A stretch of 64,000 nucleotides of DNA from Arthrobacter oryzae (GTDB lineage Bacteria > Actinomycetota > Actinomycetes > Actinomycetales > Micrococcaceae): the NCBI RefSeq assembly GCF_003634095.1, contig NZ_RBIR01000002.1, positions 124,001 to 188,000 of the forward strand, given 5' to 3'. Numbering within the stretch: the stretch's first letter is position 1; every line of letters starts with the position of its first letter. This document shows, piece by piece, positions 41,710 to 50,803 of this stretch. The notes below the pieces were generated by a model, which worked only from the letters and a program-made list of their open reading frames with translations, made no database searches and was not told the DNA's origin. The position numbers were made by a program, and so were the translations under genes.

Positions 41710-41715
41710 TACCGT
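41710..41715 (+). promoter_or_regulatory. -10 box TACCGT of leaderless phosphotransferase gene
   Basis: TACCGT, then GGAAGG (6 nt), then GTG at 41722. The GGAAGG touches the start codon, too near for normal ribosome binding. The first nine bases, TACCGTGGA, match those before the photolyase gene. Confidence 0.5.
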
Positions 41716-41721
41716 GGAAGG

Positions 41722-43173
41722 GTGAGAAGGAAACCTATCGAACTGGCAGCTGTAGCCACCGCGGCGGTCCCCGGACTGACCCCGACCGCCGTCAGCTCTG
41801 CGCCCGACGATCCGGCAGACTTCGATGCGGCGCTCCTGCTGGATTCAGAGGGCAAGCGCTGGCGCGTCCGCTCCCCCCGGCACGCCGAGGCCAGCGCCCG
41901 GCTCGAAACCGAGTTCCTGGTGTTGCGGGCGTTCGCTCCCGGCATCCGGGCCGAGTTGCCGTTCCTCATGCCCACGGTGGCGGGAACCGTCCGGCAGGGC
42001 CCGCTGAGCACATTCGTGTACTCCCACCTGGCCGGGGCTACCCGCTCCCTCGATGACCTCAGCGGCGGCTCGCCAACCCTGGCCCGGGAGATCGGGGCCG
42101 CACTGGCCGCGATCCATGACCTTCCGCGGTCCATTGTGAGCAATGCCGATCTGCCCAGCTACACCCCCAACGAATTCCGCCAGCGGCGCCTGAACGAACT
42201 GGACCAGGCCGCCACCACCGGAAAAATTCCGCCGCTGCTGCTGCTCCGCTGGGAACACGCCATGGAAGACGTCTCACTATGGCGCTTCAATCCCTGCGTG
42301 GTTCACGGCGACCTCCACGAGGACAACCTGCTGGTGGACGGCGACCGCGTGACCGCCGTGACGGGCTGGACCGACCTGCGGATCGGCGACCCGGCGGATG
42401 ACATGGCGTGGCTGGTCGCCTCCAACGAGCAAGACTTTGTGAACGCCGTCCTGGATCACTACACCTCCAGCCGGCGCGACGTTCCCGACGTGCACCTGCT
42501 GCGGCGCGCCGCCCTGTCCGCCGAATTCGCCCTGGCCCAGTACTTGGTCAAGGGCATGGCGGCCGGCAACCAGGACATGGTCGACGAGGCAGAATCCATG
42601 CTCGCCACCTTGGCCGACGACGTCGCTGAACACGGCGGCCAGCCCATCAGTGTCGAACCGCTGCCGAGGCCGGTCCCGGCACCTGAGCCCGGCGCGGAAC
42701 CGGTCAATGCCGGTTCCGACGCGCCGTCGGCGGCCTCAACCGCTCCGGGCGTCCCAGCCGGTGGAACGGCTCCGCGTATCAGCAAGGTCACCCTGCTGCC
42801 CCTGGAGCCGGAACCCGATGCCGGAACCGGTGCCGTGCCCGCAGTGCACGTCACACCCATCCCCCGCGCAACGGAGGACACCGCCCCAAATGCCTCCGCG
42901 CAGCCCGTCACGGCCAGTGACACAAACGCGGACACAGACCCGGACTCCGACGCCGACTCCAACGCCGGTGACACCGGTAACGCAGGTGAAGCCGGTGACA
43001 CAGGTGAAACCGGGGACGCAGATCAAAGCGATTCCGGGGCCGGGGTTTCGGCTGCCGAGGACACCTCGACGCAGTCAATTGGCGTCGTGCAGCAGGATTC
43101 TGCCAGCCGACCCGGACCAGGCGACAACACGTCCACCACCGCTATCCCGGTGGTCGACACCACGTCCCGCTAG
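41722..43173 (+). CDS. APH-type phosphotransferase/kinase-like protein with long acidic tail
   Basis: A 483-residue protein. The first 300 residues form an aminoglycoside/macrolide phosphotransferase-like kinase: HGDLHEDNLLVDGDRV near residue 200 is the catalytic loop, and TGWTDLRIGDPADDMAWL the metal-binding segment (a Thr-Asp in place of the more usual Asp-x-Asp lead). The remaining 180 residues are Pro/Ala/Thr rich, then a run of Asp/Gly/Thr/Glu repeats, likely disordered. Family members phosphorylate small molecules; the substrate and any resistance role are unknown. GTG at 41722 starts VRRKPIELAAVA. It is divergent from nudC and convergent with adnB. Confidence 0.85.
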   Translation: MRRKPIELAAVATAAVPGLTPTAVSSAPDDPADFDAALLLDSEGKRWRVRSPRHAEASARLETEFLVLRAFAPGIRAELPFLMPTVAGTVRQGPLSTFVYSHLAGATRSLDDLSGGSPTLAREIGAALAAIHDLPRSIVSNADLPSYTPNEFRQRRLNELDQAATTGKIPPLLLLRWEHAMEDVSLWRFNPCVVHGDLHEDNLLVDGDRVTAVTGWTDLRIGDPADDMAWLVASNEQDFVNAVLDHYTSSRRDVPDVHLLRRAALSAEFALAQYLVKGMAAGNQDMVDEAESMLATLADDVAEHGGQPISVEPLPRPVPAPEPGAEPVNAGSDAPSAASTAPGVPAGGTAPRISKVTLLPLEPEPDAGTGAVPAVHVTPIPRATEDTAPNASAQPVTASDTNADTDPDSDADSNAGDTGNAGEAGDTGETGDADQSDSGAGVSAAEDTSTQSIGVVQQDSASRPGPGDNTSTTAIPVVDTTSR

Positions 43174-43177
43174 GCGG

Positions 43178-43202
43178 GCCGGGCCGATGGATTCGGCCCG
43201 GC
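43178..43202. terminator. hairpin between phosphotransferase and adnB genes
   Basis: GCCGGGCCGA (43178-43187) pairs with TCGGCCCGGC (43193-43202) around loop TGGAT. Confidence 0.75.
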
Positions 43203-43242
43203 GGCCGTCGGCGGGAATCCGTTCGCGCCCCTCGCGTCCGAT

Positions 43243-46200
43243 TTACCTTCCCAGCGCCGCGGCCACGATCTCTTCGAGTTTCTCCGCCGTGCCCAGATCA
43301 TGCGGACGGACCACCTGGCTGTCAGCCACGTAGTAGAAGGCTGCCCGGACGTCCTCCAGCGGCACGCTTTTGAGCCGGGCCCACGCCAGGCGGTAGACGG
43401 CGAGCTGGACCGCCTTCACCTTCAGCTGGGCGGCCGAGGGGCGGCGCCCGGTCTTCCAGTCCACGAGGTCCCAGCCGCCGTCGGCGTCCCGGAACACGGC
43501 GTCGATCCGCCCCCGGACCACGACGTCGCCGATTCTCGTCTCCACCGGGACCTCGACGTGGGCCGGGGCGCGGTGTGCCCACTCGGACTGGCGGAACGTT
43601 TCCACCATCGAGTCCAGGCCGTAGGCCTCGTCGATGTGGTCATCCGCTCCGGCAGCCTCGCCCAGATCCAGCATGCCGGCAGCGCCGAAGTATTCCTCAA
43701 CCCATGCGTGGAAGGCCGTCCCCTTGCGGGCCGACATCCCGGGCTCGCGCGGGACCGGCCTCCGCAGGCGGGCCACGACGGAACCTGCGTCGTCGTCGAG
43801 GTCCACAAGGGTGGAGGCAGAGATGTGGCCGGGCAGGTGCACGTCCTGGACCACCGATCGCCTGGACCGGCGTTCCAGCAAGGTGGCGGCCTCCTGGGCC
43901 CACCCGGCCGCCGGACCGCGCAGGAGGGGCCGTTGCAGGTCATTCCCGCTGGAATGCGCCCGTACGGTGGCCGGAACAGCGTCCGGGCCGCCGGCCGGGG
44001 TGAGCGCAGGCGTGAGGGCAGGGCTTCCCTCACGGCCGGCATCCAGGGCCTGAAGGACGCGGGCCGCAGCTGACTCCATGGCCGCGCGGCGGCCCGGGAC
44101 AAGCCTCAGCCGTTTCCCCGTCCGGGGGTCATAGGGCCCTTCGAGGGGATCGTAGGGCCACGCGGCGACTTCGAGTTCGGAGGTCAGGGGGCTTTCCGCC
44201 GGCAGCGCGTCCTCGGTGACGGACAGAGGGTGGATTTCAGCGGCGCCGTCGGCTGTGAGGCCCTCGAGTTCGGCAAGAAACGGCGACATTTCAGCCATTC
44301 CGGCACGGGAACCCACCCATGCGGCGCTTGAAATCCAGAGCACGTGTTTGGCCCGCGTGTAGGCCACATAGGCCAGGCGCCGTTCCTCGGCTTCCCCGTG
44401 CGTCTGGACGGCGGACTTGAACTCCTTCTCGGCATCGAGCCAGCCCTTCTGGTCCGGCTGGTCCAGATCCCATTGGGGCAGGTCGGCGCGATCTCCGCGC
44501 AGCGGCCACGGCAGGGCCGCACTTCCGCTGCTCCACCGCGAGTCCCTGCTGCTGGGGAAGGCTCCGGAGTTGAGTCCTGGAACGAACACGACATCCCACT
44601 CCAGCCCCTTGGAAGCGTGAACGGTCAGGAGCTGGACGGCCTCGTGGTTCACTTCCGGCGCCGCGGCATCGAGACCGTTTTCCTCGGCAGCCGCGGCTTC
44701 CAGCCACGCAAGGAACGCCAGAACGTCGACCCTTTGCGCGGTGTGCAGGAATCCGGCCGCGGCGTCCTGGAAGGCGTCGAGGTTGCGGCGCGCCTGATGG
44801 ATGCTGATCCCGGGCCGGGCGGCGACTTCGATATCCAGGAGCATTGCCCGTTCGACCTCGCCCAGCAAGGTGGTGAGGTCATCCCCCATGTAGCTGCGCA
44901 ACTGCCGGAGTTCCTCGGAGAGCCGTTGCAGGCGGCCGCGTCCCTCCGGACTCAGCCGGCGGCCGTGCGCCGAGGTCCAGTCGTCGCGCGGCAGCCAGTC
45001 CAAAGCCTCAACCAGGCTGGCGGAGTCCGTGATGTCGCCTTCAATCACGGCGTCATCGCCGGTCTCCAGCCCGTCGTCGGCGGCGTCCGGACTGCCGGGA
45101 CGGCCCCGGCGTCGGGCGAGGAAACTGGACCAGTCCCGCAGTGCCATGAGGTCGGCGGGGCCAATGCGCCACCGCGCGCCGGCCAGCAGGCGCATGAGGG
45201 AGTCCGAGCGGCCGGGATCGGCCAGGACCCGGAGCGTGGCGACAAGATCAATGATTTCCGGGGTGTCCAGCAGGCCGCCGAGCCCGACGATTTCATACGG
45301 AATGCCCCGGAGCTCGAACTCGCGGCGAATGCATTCCATCTGCGCCCGCCGGCGGCAGAGGACGGCCATGGCCGGAGGCACCGGCTCTGCCCGGGCCGCA
45401 TCGAAGTCCGTGACCCGGAACTTCAGGACGTCCCCGGCGATCGCCGCGGCCTCGGCTTCATCCGTAGCGAACCGTCCCATGACCACCCGGCCCTGGACCG
45501 CGGCCGGACTGGGCTGCAGGGGCGGGACCTCTACGGCATCGGCGGTTCCCCGGGCCCCGGCGGCTCCTAGGCCCGCCGCCGCCTTGCTCAGCGGCGCCGA
45601 GATGAGGTTGGCCGTGGCGAGGATGTTGCGTCCGTTGCGCCACGCTGTGGTCAGATACGACGTCGGCGCCACGGCAAAGCGGGCCGCTCCGGCCTGGCCG
45701 CCGCCTGGGGCCGCGCTGACGGCGTCGCGGGTGGTGTCATCTGCCCGGCCGGCAGCTTCTGCGCTGACCCGGACCGGGAATTCGCGCACGAAGTGGAACA
45801 GCTGGCCGGCGGAGGCTCCCCGGAAGCCGTAGATGGACTGGTTCGGGTCCCCCACGGCGGTGACGGCATGGCCGTCGCCGAAGAGCCGGGAGAACAGCAC
45901 CAGCTGGGCGTGCGAGGTGTCCTGGAATTCATCGAGCAGCACCACTTTGTAGCGCTGGCGTTCCGTTTCGGCAGCGACCGGAATCTCGCTGGCCACCCGA
46001 GCCGCCAGGGCGACGAGGTCGCCGAAGTCCAAGGCGCCGCGGGCGCGCTTCGCCGCAGAATAGCGGCCCACCATGTCCGCGACGCTGGCCCGGGTGCGCA
46101 GCATCGCGCTGAGCTCGGCCGCGGCCTGGGTGGGGTTCTTCTTGGCCTCGGCGACGTAGGGCAGCGATTCGAATGCACTGATTCGTTCCAGCAGCCAGCC

Positions 46201-46857
46201 GCGAACCTCGGCGGGGTCCTGGAGGTGCTCGGCGCACTCCCCTGCCAACTGGATCACCGCCTTGACGAGTGTCGATTTGGCGGACCGGAAGTGTTCGTAG
46301 TCGCCGTCAAAGGCCTCCACCACCTCGCTGGCGAGCTGAAACGACTGGGCGCCGCCGAGCAGCACGACGTCGCGTTCGACGCCGAGGCGGAGGCCATAGT
46401 CGGACACAATGCCACTGGCGTACGAATGGTATGTGGAGACCTTTGGTTCGAGCGCGTCCGTGCTCAGCAGCCCGGCAGGGAAGACCGCGTTCCCGGTGTC
46501 GGCCGCCGCGATGCGCGCCAGGGCCGCCAGCTTGGCCCTGATCCGGGAGGCGAGTTCTCCGGCGGCCTTGCGGGTGAACGTGACGCCGAGCACTTCCTCC
46601 GGCCGGACCCAGCCGTTGGCCACCAGCCACACCACCCGGTCCGCCATGGTGGCGGTCTTCCCCGAGCCTGCTCCTGCGATGACCAGCCGGGGCGTGAGCG
46701 GCGAGGAAATGATCAGCGATTGCTCGGGTGTGGGCCGGTTTGCCTCCCCCAGCATCGCGGACAGCTCCCCGGGGCCGAACCGCGGCTCGGGCAGAGCCCC
46801 GGCGGCCGGTGCCGGATCCGGGTCGGTGTGGCCGGTCTCCGGCGCCTCGGGGGTCAT
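43243..46857 (-). CDS. adnB: AdnB-like helicase-nuclease (UvrD/REP family)
   Basis: A 1204-residue motor-nuclease subunit. The helicase core has Walker A AGAGSGKTA (residues 61-69), Walker B LLDEFQDTSHAQ, GDPNQSIYGFRGAS, LLTVHASKGLEWDVVFVPGL and YVAYTRAKHVLW. The C-terminal RecB-like nuclease (about 1020-1200) carries GTAFHAWVEEYFG and DLVDWKTGRRPSAAQ. With AdnA it would resect double-strand breaks in the actinobacterial AdnAB pathway. The ATG at 46855-46857 overlaps the adnA stop in an ATGA junction, supporting a 1:1 heterodimer. All catalytic motifs look intact. Confidence 0.93.
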   Translation of the reverse strand: MTPEAPETGHTDPDPAPAAGALPEPRFGPGELSAMLGEANRPTPEQSLIISSPLTPRLVIAGAGSGKTATMADRVVWLVANGWVRPEEVLGVTFTRKAAGELASRIRAKLAALARIAAADTGNAVFPAGLLSTDALEPKVSTYHSYASGIVSDYGLRLGVERDVVLLGGAQSFQLASEVVEAFDGDYEHFRSAKSTLVKAVIQLAGECAEHLQDPAEVRGWLLERISAFESLPYVAEAKKNPTQAAAELSAMLRTRASVADMVGRYSAAKRARGALDFGDLVALAARVASEIPVAAETERQRYKVVLLDEFQDTSHAQLVLFSRLFGDGHAVTAVGDPNQSIYGFRGASAGQLFHFVREFPVRVSAEAAGRADDTTRDAVSAAPGGGQAGAARFAVAPTSYLTTAWRNGRNILATANLISAPLSKAAAGLGAAGARGTADAVEVPPLQPSPAAVQGRVVMGRFATDEAEAAAIAGDVLKFRVTDFDAARAEPVPPAMAVLCRRRAQMECIRREFELRGIPYEIVGLGGLLDTPEIIDLVATLRVLADPGRSDSLMRLLAGARWRIGPADLMALRDWSSFLARRRGRPGSPDAADDGLETGDDAVIEGDITDSASLVEALDWLPRDDWTSAHGRRLSPEGRGRLQRLSEELRQLRSYMGDDLTTLLGEVERAMLLDIEVAARPGISIHQARRNLDAFQDAAAGFLHTAQRVDVLAFLAWLEAAAAEENGLDAAAPEVNHEAVQLLTVHASKGLEWDVVFVPGLNSGAFPSSRDSRWSSGSAALPWPLRGDRADLPQWDLDQPDQKGWLDAEKEFKSAVQTHGEAEERRLAYVAYTRAKHVLWISSAAWVGSRAGMAEMSPFLAELEGLTADGAAEIHPLSVTEDALPAESPLTSELEVAAWPYDPLEGPYDPRTGKRLRLVPGRRAAMESAAARVLQALDAGREGSPALTPALTPAGGPDAVPATVRAHSSGNDLQRPLLRGPAAGWAQEAATLLERRSRRSVVQDVHLPGHISASTLVDLDDDAGSVVARLRRPVPREPGMSARKGTAFHAWVEEYFGAAGMLDLGEAAGADDHIDEAYGLDSMVETFRQSEWAHRAPAHVEVPVETRIGDVVVRGRIDAVFRDADGGWDLVDWKTGRRPSAAQLKVKAVQLAVYRLAWARLKSVPLEDVRAAFYYVADSQVVRPHDLGTAEKLEEIVAAALGR

Positions 46858-49800
46858 TCAGTAACCTGCTTTCCCCGCACGCACAGCGGGCACACTTCGG
46901 GCAGCCGGCAGCCGTGGCCGCCGTGGCCTCCCTTGGACGGATCATGGCGGGCCTCGAAGGTACTGCCGGACATCACCCGCGCGGCATCACCGACCATCTC
47001 CAGCGCCCAGTTCTCCTGCGGGTCCAGCGGGGCCTGGGTTTGGACTCCGGGGCTCTTGGTGGTGGTGCCGAGCTGGGCGAGGACCGCACCCCCCGGCAGC
47101 GGCGGCGGACCGTCGTCGGGACCGGCGAAGCCGCCGGCCAGCACGGCGGCCTGGTAGGCGCCGAGCTGCGGATGGCGTTCCAGATCCGCTTTCCCGGGCT
47201 GGCGTTTGCCGGTCTTGAGGTCCACGATGACCAGGCGGCCCGCGGCGTCGATTTCCAGCCTGTCCACCTGGCCGCGGAGCACGGCGGCCCGCGCCGGACC
47301 GATGCTTCCGCCATCACCTGGCCCGGAACCGCCGGGCCCGGCGGGTCCGGCAACGTCTTCCGCAGGGACGTCAGGCAGTTTCACCTCGAAGTCCTGCTCG
47401 ACGCCGACCAGGCTCCGTCCCTCGCTGCGCATGAGGAGGACATACTGGGCGAGCTTGCGGACCATGGACTCGGCACGCTGGAAATCGAGTTTGCCTTCCC
47501 AGTTGTCCTTCATCCCCAGGGTGGGCCAGCGCCGGACGAGTTCCGCGACGTATTCGCCTCCCGAGGCGTCGGGGAGGTCCTGCGCGATGGCGTGGACCAG
47601 GGTGCCCAGGCTGCGGGCAAAATCCGTCGCAGCTTCTCCGCCGGCAGCCTGGACGAACCAGTCCAGCGGTGATTTCTGCACGGTTTCGACCTTCGAGGGC
47701 GACACGAAGACGGTGCCGCCAGGGGGAACAACCGGCTCGTCAGAGGATAATTCGGCCAGTCCCCACCAGCTGGCCGGGTGCGCGCCCGGAACCGGCGGCT
47801 GCGCCGAGGCCAGAACCCCCAGCACGGCCGCGGCTTCGGCCGACTCGGCGGTCCGCGGGTCGAGTTGGGCGTACTGGCGCAGTTCCGCCACGAGGGCCCG
47901 GAGGGTCAGTGGACGCTCCACCGGGGTGAAGCCGCGCCGGTCCTGCCCCGGGCGGAGCGGTGCCACGTAATCCAAGAACGAGGACGGCTGCTCGTCCTCC
48001 GAGGACACCGCAGTGCAGATCAGCGCCTCGCGGGCGCGGGACACCGCAGTGGAAAAGCTCCGGAGTTCGTCATAGCGGATCTCGCGCAGCCGGCTGAGCG
48101 GATCCAGTTGCAGCGCATATTCCACGCCGTGTTCGACGGCGTCGGCGAACAGGGTGCTGCCAAGCAGCTCGCCGCGCAGCCGGGTGTTGGGCCACACGCC
48201 TTCCTGAAGTCCCGGAACGATAACCACCGGCCACTCCCGGCCCGCGGCACTGGCCGGCGTCATGAGTTCCACGGCGTCTTCGAGCTGCGCCCTGGCGGCC
48301 AGGGTGTCCATCGGGAGCTCCTGGCTGAGCAGGTATTCCAGGAACTGCTCCGGCCCGGAGCCTGGCAGCTGGTCTACGAACCGTTCGGCGGTATGGAACA
48401 GCGCCATCATGGCGTCGAGGTCGCGGTCGGCCCGGGCCCCGGCGGATCCTCCGGCCAGTGCGGCCTCGGTCCAGCGGGCGGCCAGGCCGGTGGAGTGCCA
48501 GAGCGCCCAGAGCACCGTCTCGGCGTTGCCGCCGGGGGCCTCGGCGGCGTCCCGTCCGGCCCGGATCATCCGGGCAATCCGCCGGGCGGAGTGCCCCTCG
48601 ATGCCCAGGCTCGCCAGTGCTCCGGGTTCCAGCAGGGCCTCGACCAGGAGGGCATCACTGGTGCGTCCGCCGCCGCCCAAGAGTTCCTCGCGGCGGAGGG
48701 ACTGCCGAAGCCTGCGCAATTCAATGGCCGTGGCGCCGCCGATCCGGGACGTCAGCAAGGACACGGCGGACTCCGGCGTCAGCACCTCAGGGTCCAGCGC
48801 CACCGCATAGGCGTCCAGCAGCGGACGCACTGCTACCTCGTCCCGGACCGCGGATTCGGCGACGGGGATCCGCACCGGAATCCCCTGGCCGGCCAGGTAC
48901 CGCTGCAGCTGGCCGAGCTGGCCGCCGTTGCGGACGATGACGGCAATGTCCCCGAGATCCCGGGAGTCGTTCAATTGGGCTTCGAGTATCCGTTGCGCCA
49001 CGTACCGCAGTTCGTGGACCGGGGACGGCAGGAGGTGCGCCTCGACGGTCCCGGCGGGGCCGGGCGCGGCGGTGCCGGGCGCGGGCGGCGTCGTGTCCGG
49101 TTCGGGCTCGAGCCGGCGCGCGGACTGCCCGCCGGAGCGGCGGGAGATGCGCCCTGCGACCGACAGCCACGATTCCGCCACGGCCGGGGCGTGCCGATGG
49201 GCGATCCACAGCGGACGTTCCAGGATTGCGGCGTCGGTGGCCAGAAGGCGGGGAAGCTCGGCGACGAGATCGGGTCGTGCCCCGCGGAAGCCCTGAACCA
49301 CCGTGTCCGGCGACGCGGTGATGATGGCGTCCTTGCCGGCCGCAATGTCTGCAAGCAGTTCAAAGACCGCGGGGTTCGCCTCCTGGATGTCATCCACGAG
49401 AATCAGCTGCAGGCGGTCACGCTCGGCTGCGAGGAAGTCCGGGGCGTCCTGGAAGATCTGGCGTGCTGCGGTGATGATGCCGGCGGGGTCGAAGGCCTCG
49501 GGCATGCGCAGGTCCAGGACGTCGCGGTATTCGGAGTACAGCGCGGCCGCCGGAATCCAGTCCGGTCGGTTGCACTGCCGGGCCAGGGCTACGAGGTCCT
49601 CGGCCGTCCGACCGGATTCGATGATGCGGTCAAAGAGCTGGCGCACTTCCTGCCGGAACCCGCGGGTCTGCAGGGCGGCGCCCAGGTCCTCGGGCCACGG
49701 CAGTTCGAGGCCGGGCAGCCCGTGCCCTTCGAGCAGTTCCTTGATGATCAGGTCCTGTTCCGGCCCGGAAAGCAGCTTCGGCTGGCGCGGCAGCGGCAGG

Positions 49801-50282
49801 ATGCCCTCGGCCTTGGCGCGCCGGATCAGATCGAACGCATAGGACGCCCAGGTGCGGGCCGGCGTCGTGCTCAGGCTCCGGTCCAGACGGGCGGTGAAGC
49901 GGTCACGGAGCGTATCCGCGGCGAGCCTTCCGGGAGCCAGGATGAGCATCCGCTCCGGGTCAAGGCCGTCCCGGAGGGTGCGGCGGACGGCGGCCTCGAC
50001 GAGGACCGTCGACTTGCCGGTGCCGGGTGCACCGGCCACGAGTACCGGGCCGGAACCGGGCGGAACGTCCACCGCGGCTTGCTGGTCCGGCGACAGCACC
50101 GGGACCGCGCTGTGGTGGGTCCGGGGCGGCAGCAGGCGCAACCCCGCGCCCGCTGCCGATCGCGCCCCGGTAGAGGGGTTCGACGTCGGTCTGGAAGCCG
50201 GCCGGCGCTGGCCAGGATCGTGGATTTCGCGCTGCTCGGATTCCGGCTGCTCTAACTGGTGGCCGCGGCTGGGGATACTCAC
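46854..50282 (-). CDS. adnA: AdnA-like helicase-nuclease subunit
   Basis: A 1142-residue partner of AdnB. An N-terminal 60-residue tail precedes Walker A GAPGTGKST (84-92). The Walker B is the atypical LILVDDIQEAN. The motif-VI region reads FSTAVSRAREALI. The C-terminal nuclease domain has LGTLVHAIAQDLP and LVIVDLKTGKRQPGKADL. Three cysteines near the C terminus (GCRLPEVCPLC) recall Fe-S-bearing nuclease domains, but the usual first cysteine appears to be Ser (VQKSPLDWF). The GTG at 50280-50282 overlaps the upstream stop as GTGA. It is coupled both to the alkyltransferase-like gene and to adnB. Confidence 0.92.
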   Translation of the reverse strand: MSIPSRGHQLEQPESEQREIHDPGQRRPASRPTSNPSTGARSAAGAGLRLLPPRTHHSAVPVLSPDQQAAVDVPPGSGPVLVAGAPGTGKSTVLVEAAVRRTLRDGLDPERMLILAPGRLAADTLRDRFTARLDRSLSTTPARTWASYAFDLIRRAKAEGILPLPRQPKLLSGPEQDLIIKELLEGHGLPGLELPWPEDLGAALQTRGFRQEVRQLFDRIIESGRTAEDLVALARQCNRPDWIPAAALYSEYRDVLDLRMPEAFDPAGIITAARQIFQDAPDFLAAERDRLQLILVDDIQEANPAVFELLADIAAGKDAIITASPDTVVQGFRGARPDLVAELPRLLATDAAILERPLWIAHRHAPAVAESWLSVAGRISRRSGGQSARRLEPEPDTTPPAPGTAAPGPAGTVEAHLLPSPVHELRYVAQRILEAQLNDSRDLGDIAVIVRNGGQLGQLQRYLAGQGIPVRIPVAESAVRDEVAVRPLLDAYAVALDPEVLTPESAVSLLTSRIGGATAIELRRLRQSLRREELLGGGGRTSDALLVEALLEPGALASLGIEGHSARRIARMIRAGRDAAEAPGGNAETVLWALWHSTGLAARWTEAALAGGSAGARADRDLDAMMALFHTAERFVDQLPGSGPEQFLEYLLSQELPMDTLAARAQLEDAVELMTPASAAGREWPVVIVPGLQEGVWPNTRLRGELLGSTLFADAVEHGVEYALQLDPLSRLREIRYDELRSFSTAVSRAREALICTAVSSEDEQPSSFLDYVAPLRPGQDRRGFTPVERPLTLRALVAELRQYAQLDPRTAESAEAAAVLGVLASAQPPVPGAHPASWWGLAELSSDEPVVPPGGTVFVSPSKVETVQKSPLDWFVQAAGGEAATDFARSLGTLVHAIAQDLPDASGGEYVAELVRRWPTLGMKDNWEGKLDFQRAESMVRKLAQYVLLMRSEGRSLVGVEQDFEVKLPDVPAEDVAGPAGPGGSGPGDGGSIGPARAAVLRGQVDRLEIDAAGRLVIVDLKTGKRQPGKADLERHPQLGAYQAAVLAGGFAGPDDGPPPLPGGAVLAQLGTTTKSPGVQTQAPLDPQENWALEMVGDAARVMSGSTFEARHDPSKGGHGGHGCRLPEVCPLCVRGKQVTE

Positions 50283-50695
50283 ACGGTCATTTCATCATCC
50301 GGCACCGACAACTTATGCAACTGCCGCTCGAGGCGCTCGGCGATGGCGTCGATCCGGTCGAAATCGGCGTCGGTGGGCGCCCACCGGCCGGTGGCCAGGT
50401 CAACGCGCCAGCGTCCCTCGCCGGTCCGCAGGAAGTCGTTGTAGCTGCCCAGCAGCGGGGTCCCCTCCCGCAGATAGAGGGCCAGCGCCTCGTACTCAAG
50501 GCCGGGGGGCGCGTCTCCGCTGGATTTCAGGACCCGCCACCACGGCACGCTGCTGCCGTTGTGGCTCATGACCGAACCGACCTGGCGGGGGCCGCCGGAG
50601 CCCAGGAGCTCCGCGACGTCGCCGTAAGCCACCGCGGTGCCGGCCGGGATTAACGCCACGAGTTCCAGCACCGCCTCCACATACTCCGTCCGCAT
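50279..50695 (-). CDS. alkyltransferase-like (ATL) DNA damage recognition protein
   Basis: A 138-residue MGMT-fold protein. The DNA-binding helix and arginine finger (AYGDVAELLGSGGPRQVG, Arg37) are present, but the active-site PCHR of O6-methylguanine methyltransferases reads PWWR (51-54). Trp replaces the alkyl-accepting Cys, so it cannot transfer alkyl groups. Like Atl1-type proteins it probably binds O6-alkylguanine and recruits excision repair. The ATG at 50693-50695 has TAGGCT exactly 6 nt upstream. Its stop overlaps the adnA start (GTGA), placing damage recognition and break resection in one transcript. Confidence 0.92.
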   Translation of the reverse strand: MRTEYVEAVLELVALIPAGTAVAYGDVAELLGSGGPRQVGSVMSHNGSSVPWWRVLKSSGDAPPGLEYEALALYLREGTPLLGSYNDFLRTGEGRWRVDLATGRWAPTDADFDRIDAIAERLERQLHKLSVPDDEMTV

Positions 50696-50701
50696 CGATC
50701 C

Positions 50702-50707
50702 AGCCTA
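50702..50707 (-). promoter_or_regulatory. -10 box TAGGCT of the leaderless atl-adnAB operon
   Basis: TAGGCT, then GGATCG (6 nt), then ATG on the minus strand. It probably drives atl, adnA and adnB together. Confidence 0.55.
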
Positions 50708-50791
50708 GCCGTTCCGGGCTCCGGCACGGTGCGGGGAAGATGCCTTGACGGCACGCGCGGACTCCGGTCAGGAACTGTCGCAGGCAGCAGG

Positions 50792-50797
50792 TAGCGT
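50792..50797 (+). promoter_or_regulatory. -10 box TAGCGT of the leaderless exonuclease gene
   Basis: TAGCGT, then TGACGC (6 nt), then ATG at 50804. It is divergent from the atl promoter, 84 bases away. Confidence 0.55.
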
Positions 50798-50803
50798 TGA
50801 CGC

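Noticed and set aside
41722..43173. Calling the phosphotransferase an antibiotic-resistance gene
   Set aside because: Only the general APH fold is visible. The genomic place is among core repair genes and no substrate evidence exists.
47778..50255. Antisense frame of about 825 codons opposite adnA
   Set aside because: The adnA strand carries clear helicase and nuclease motifs. The antisense peptide has none and lacks a ribosome binding site.
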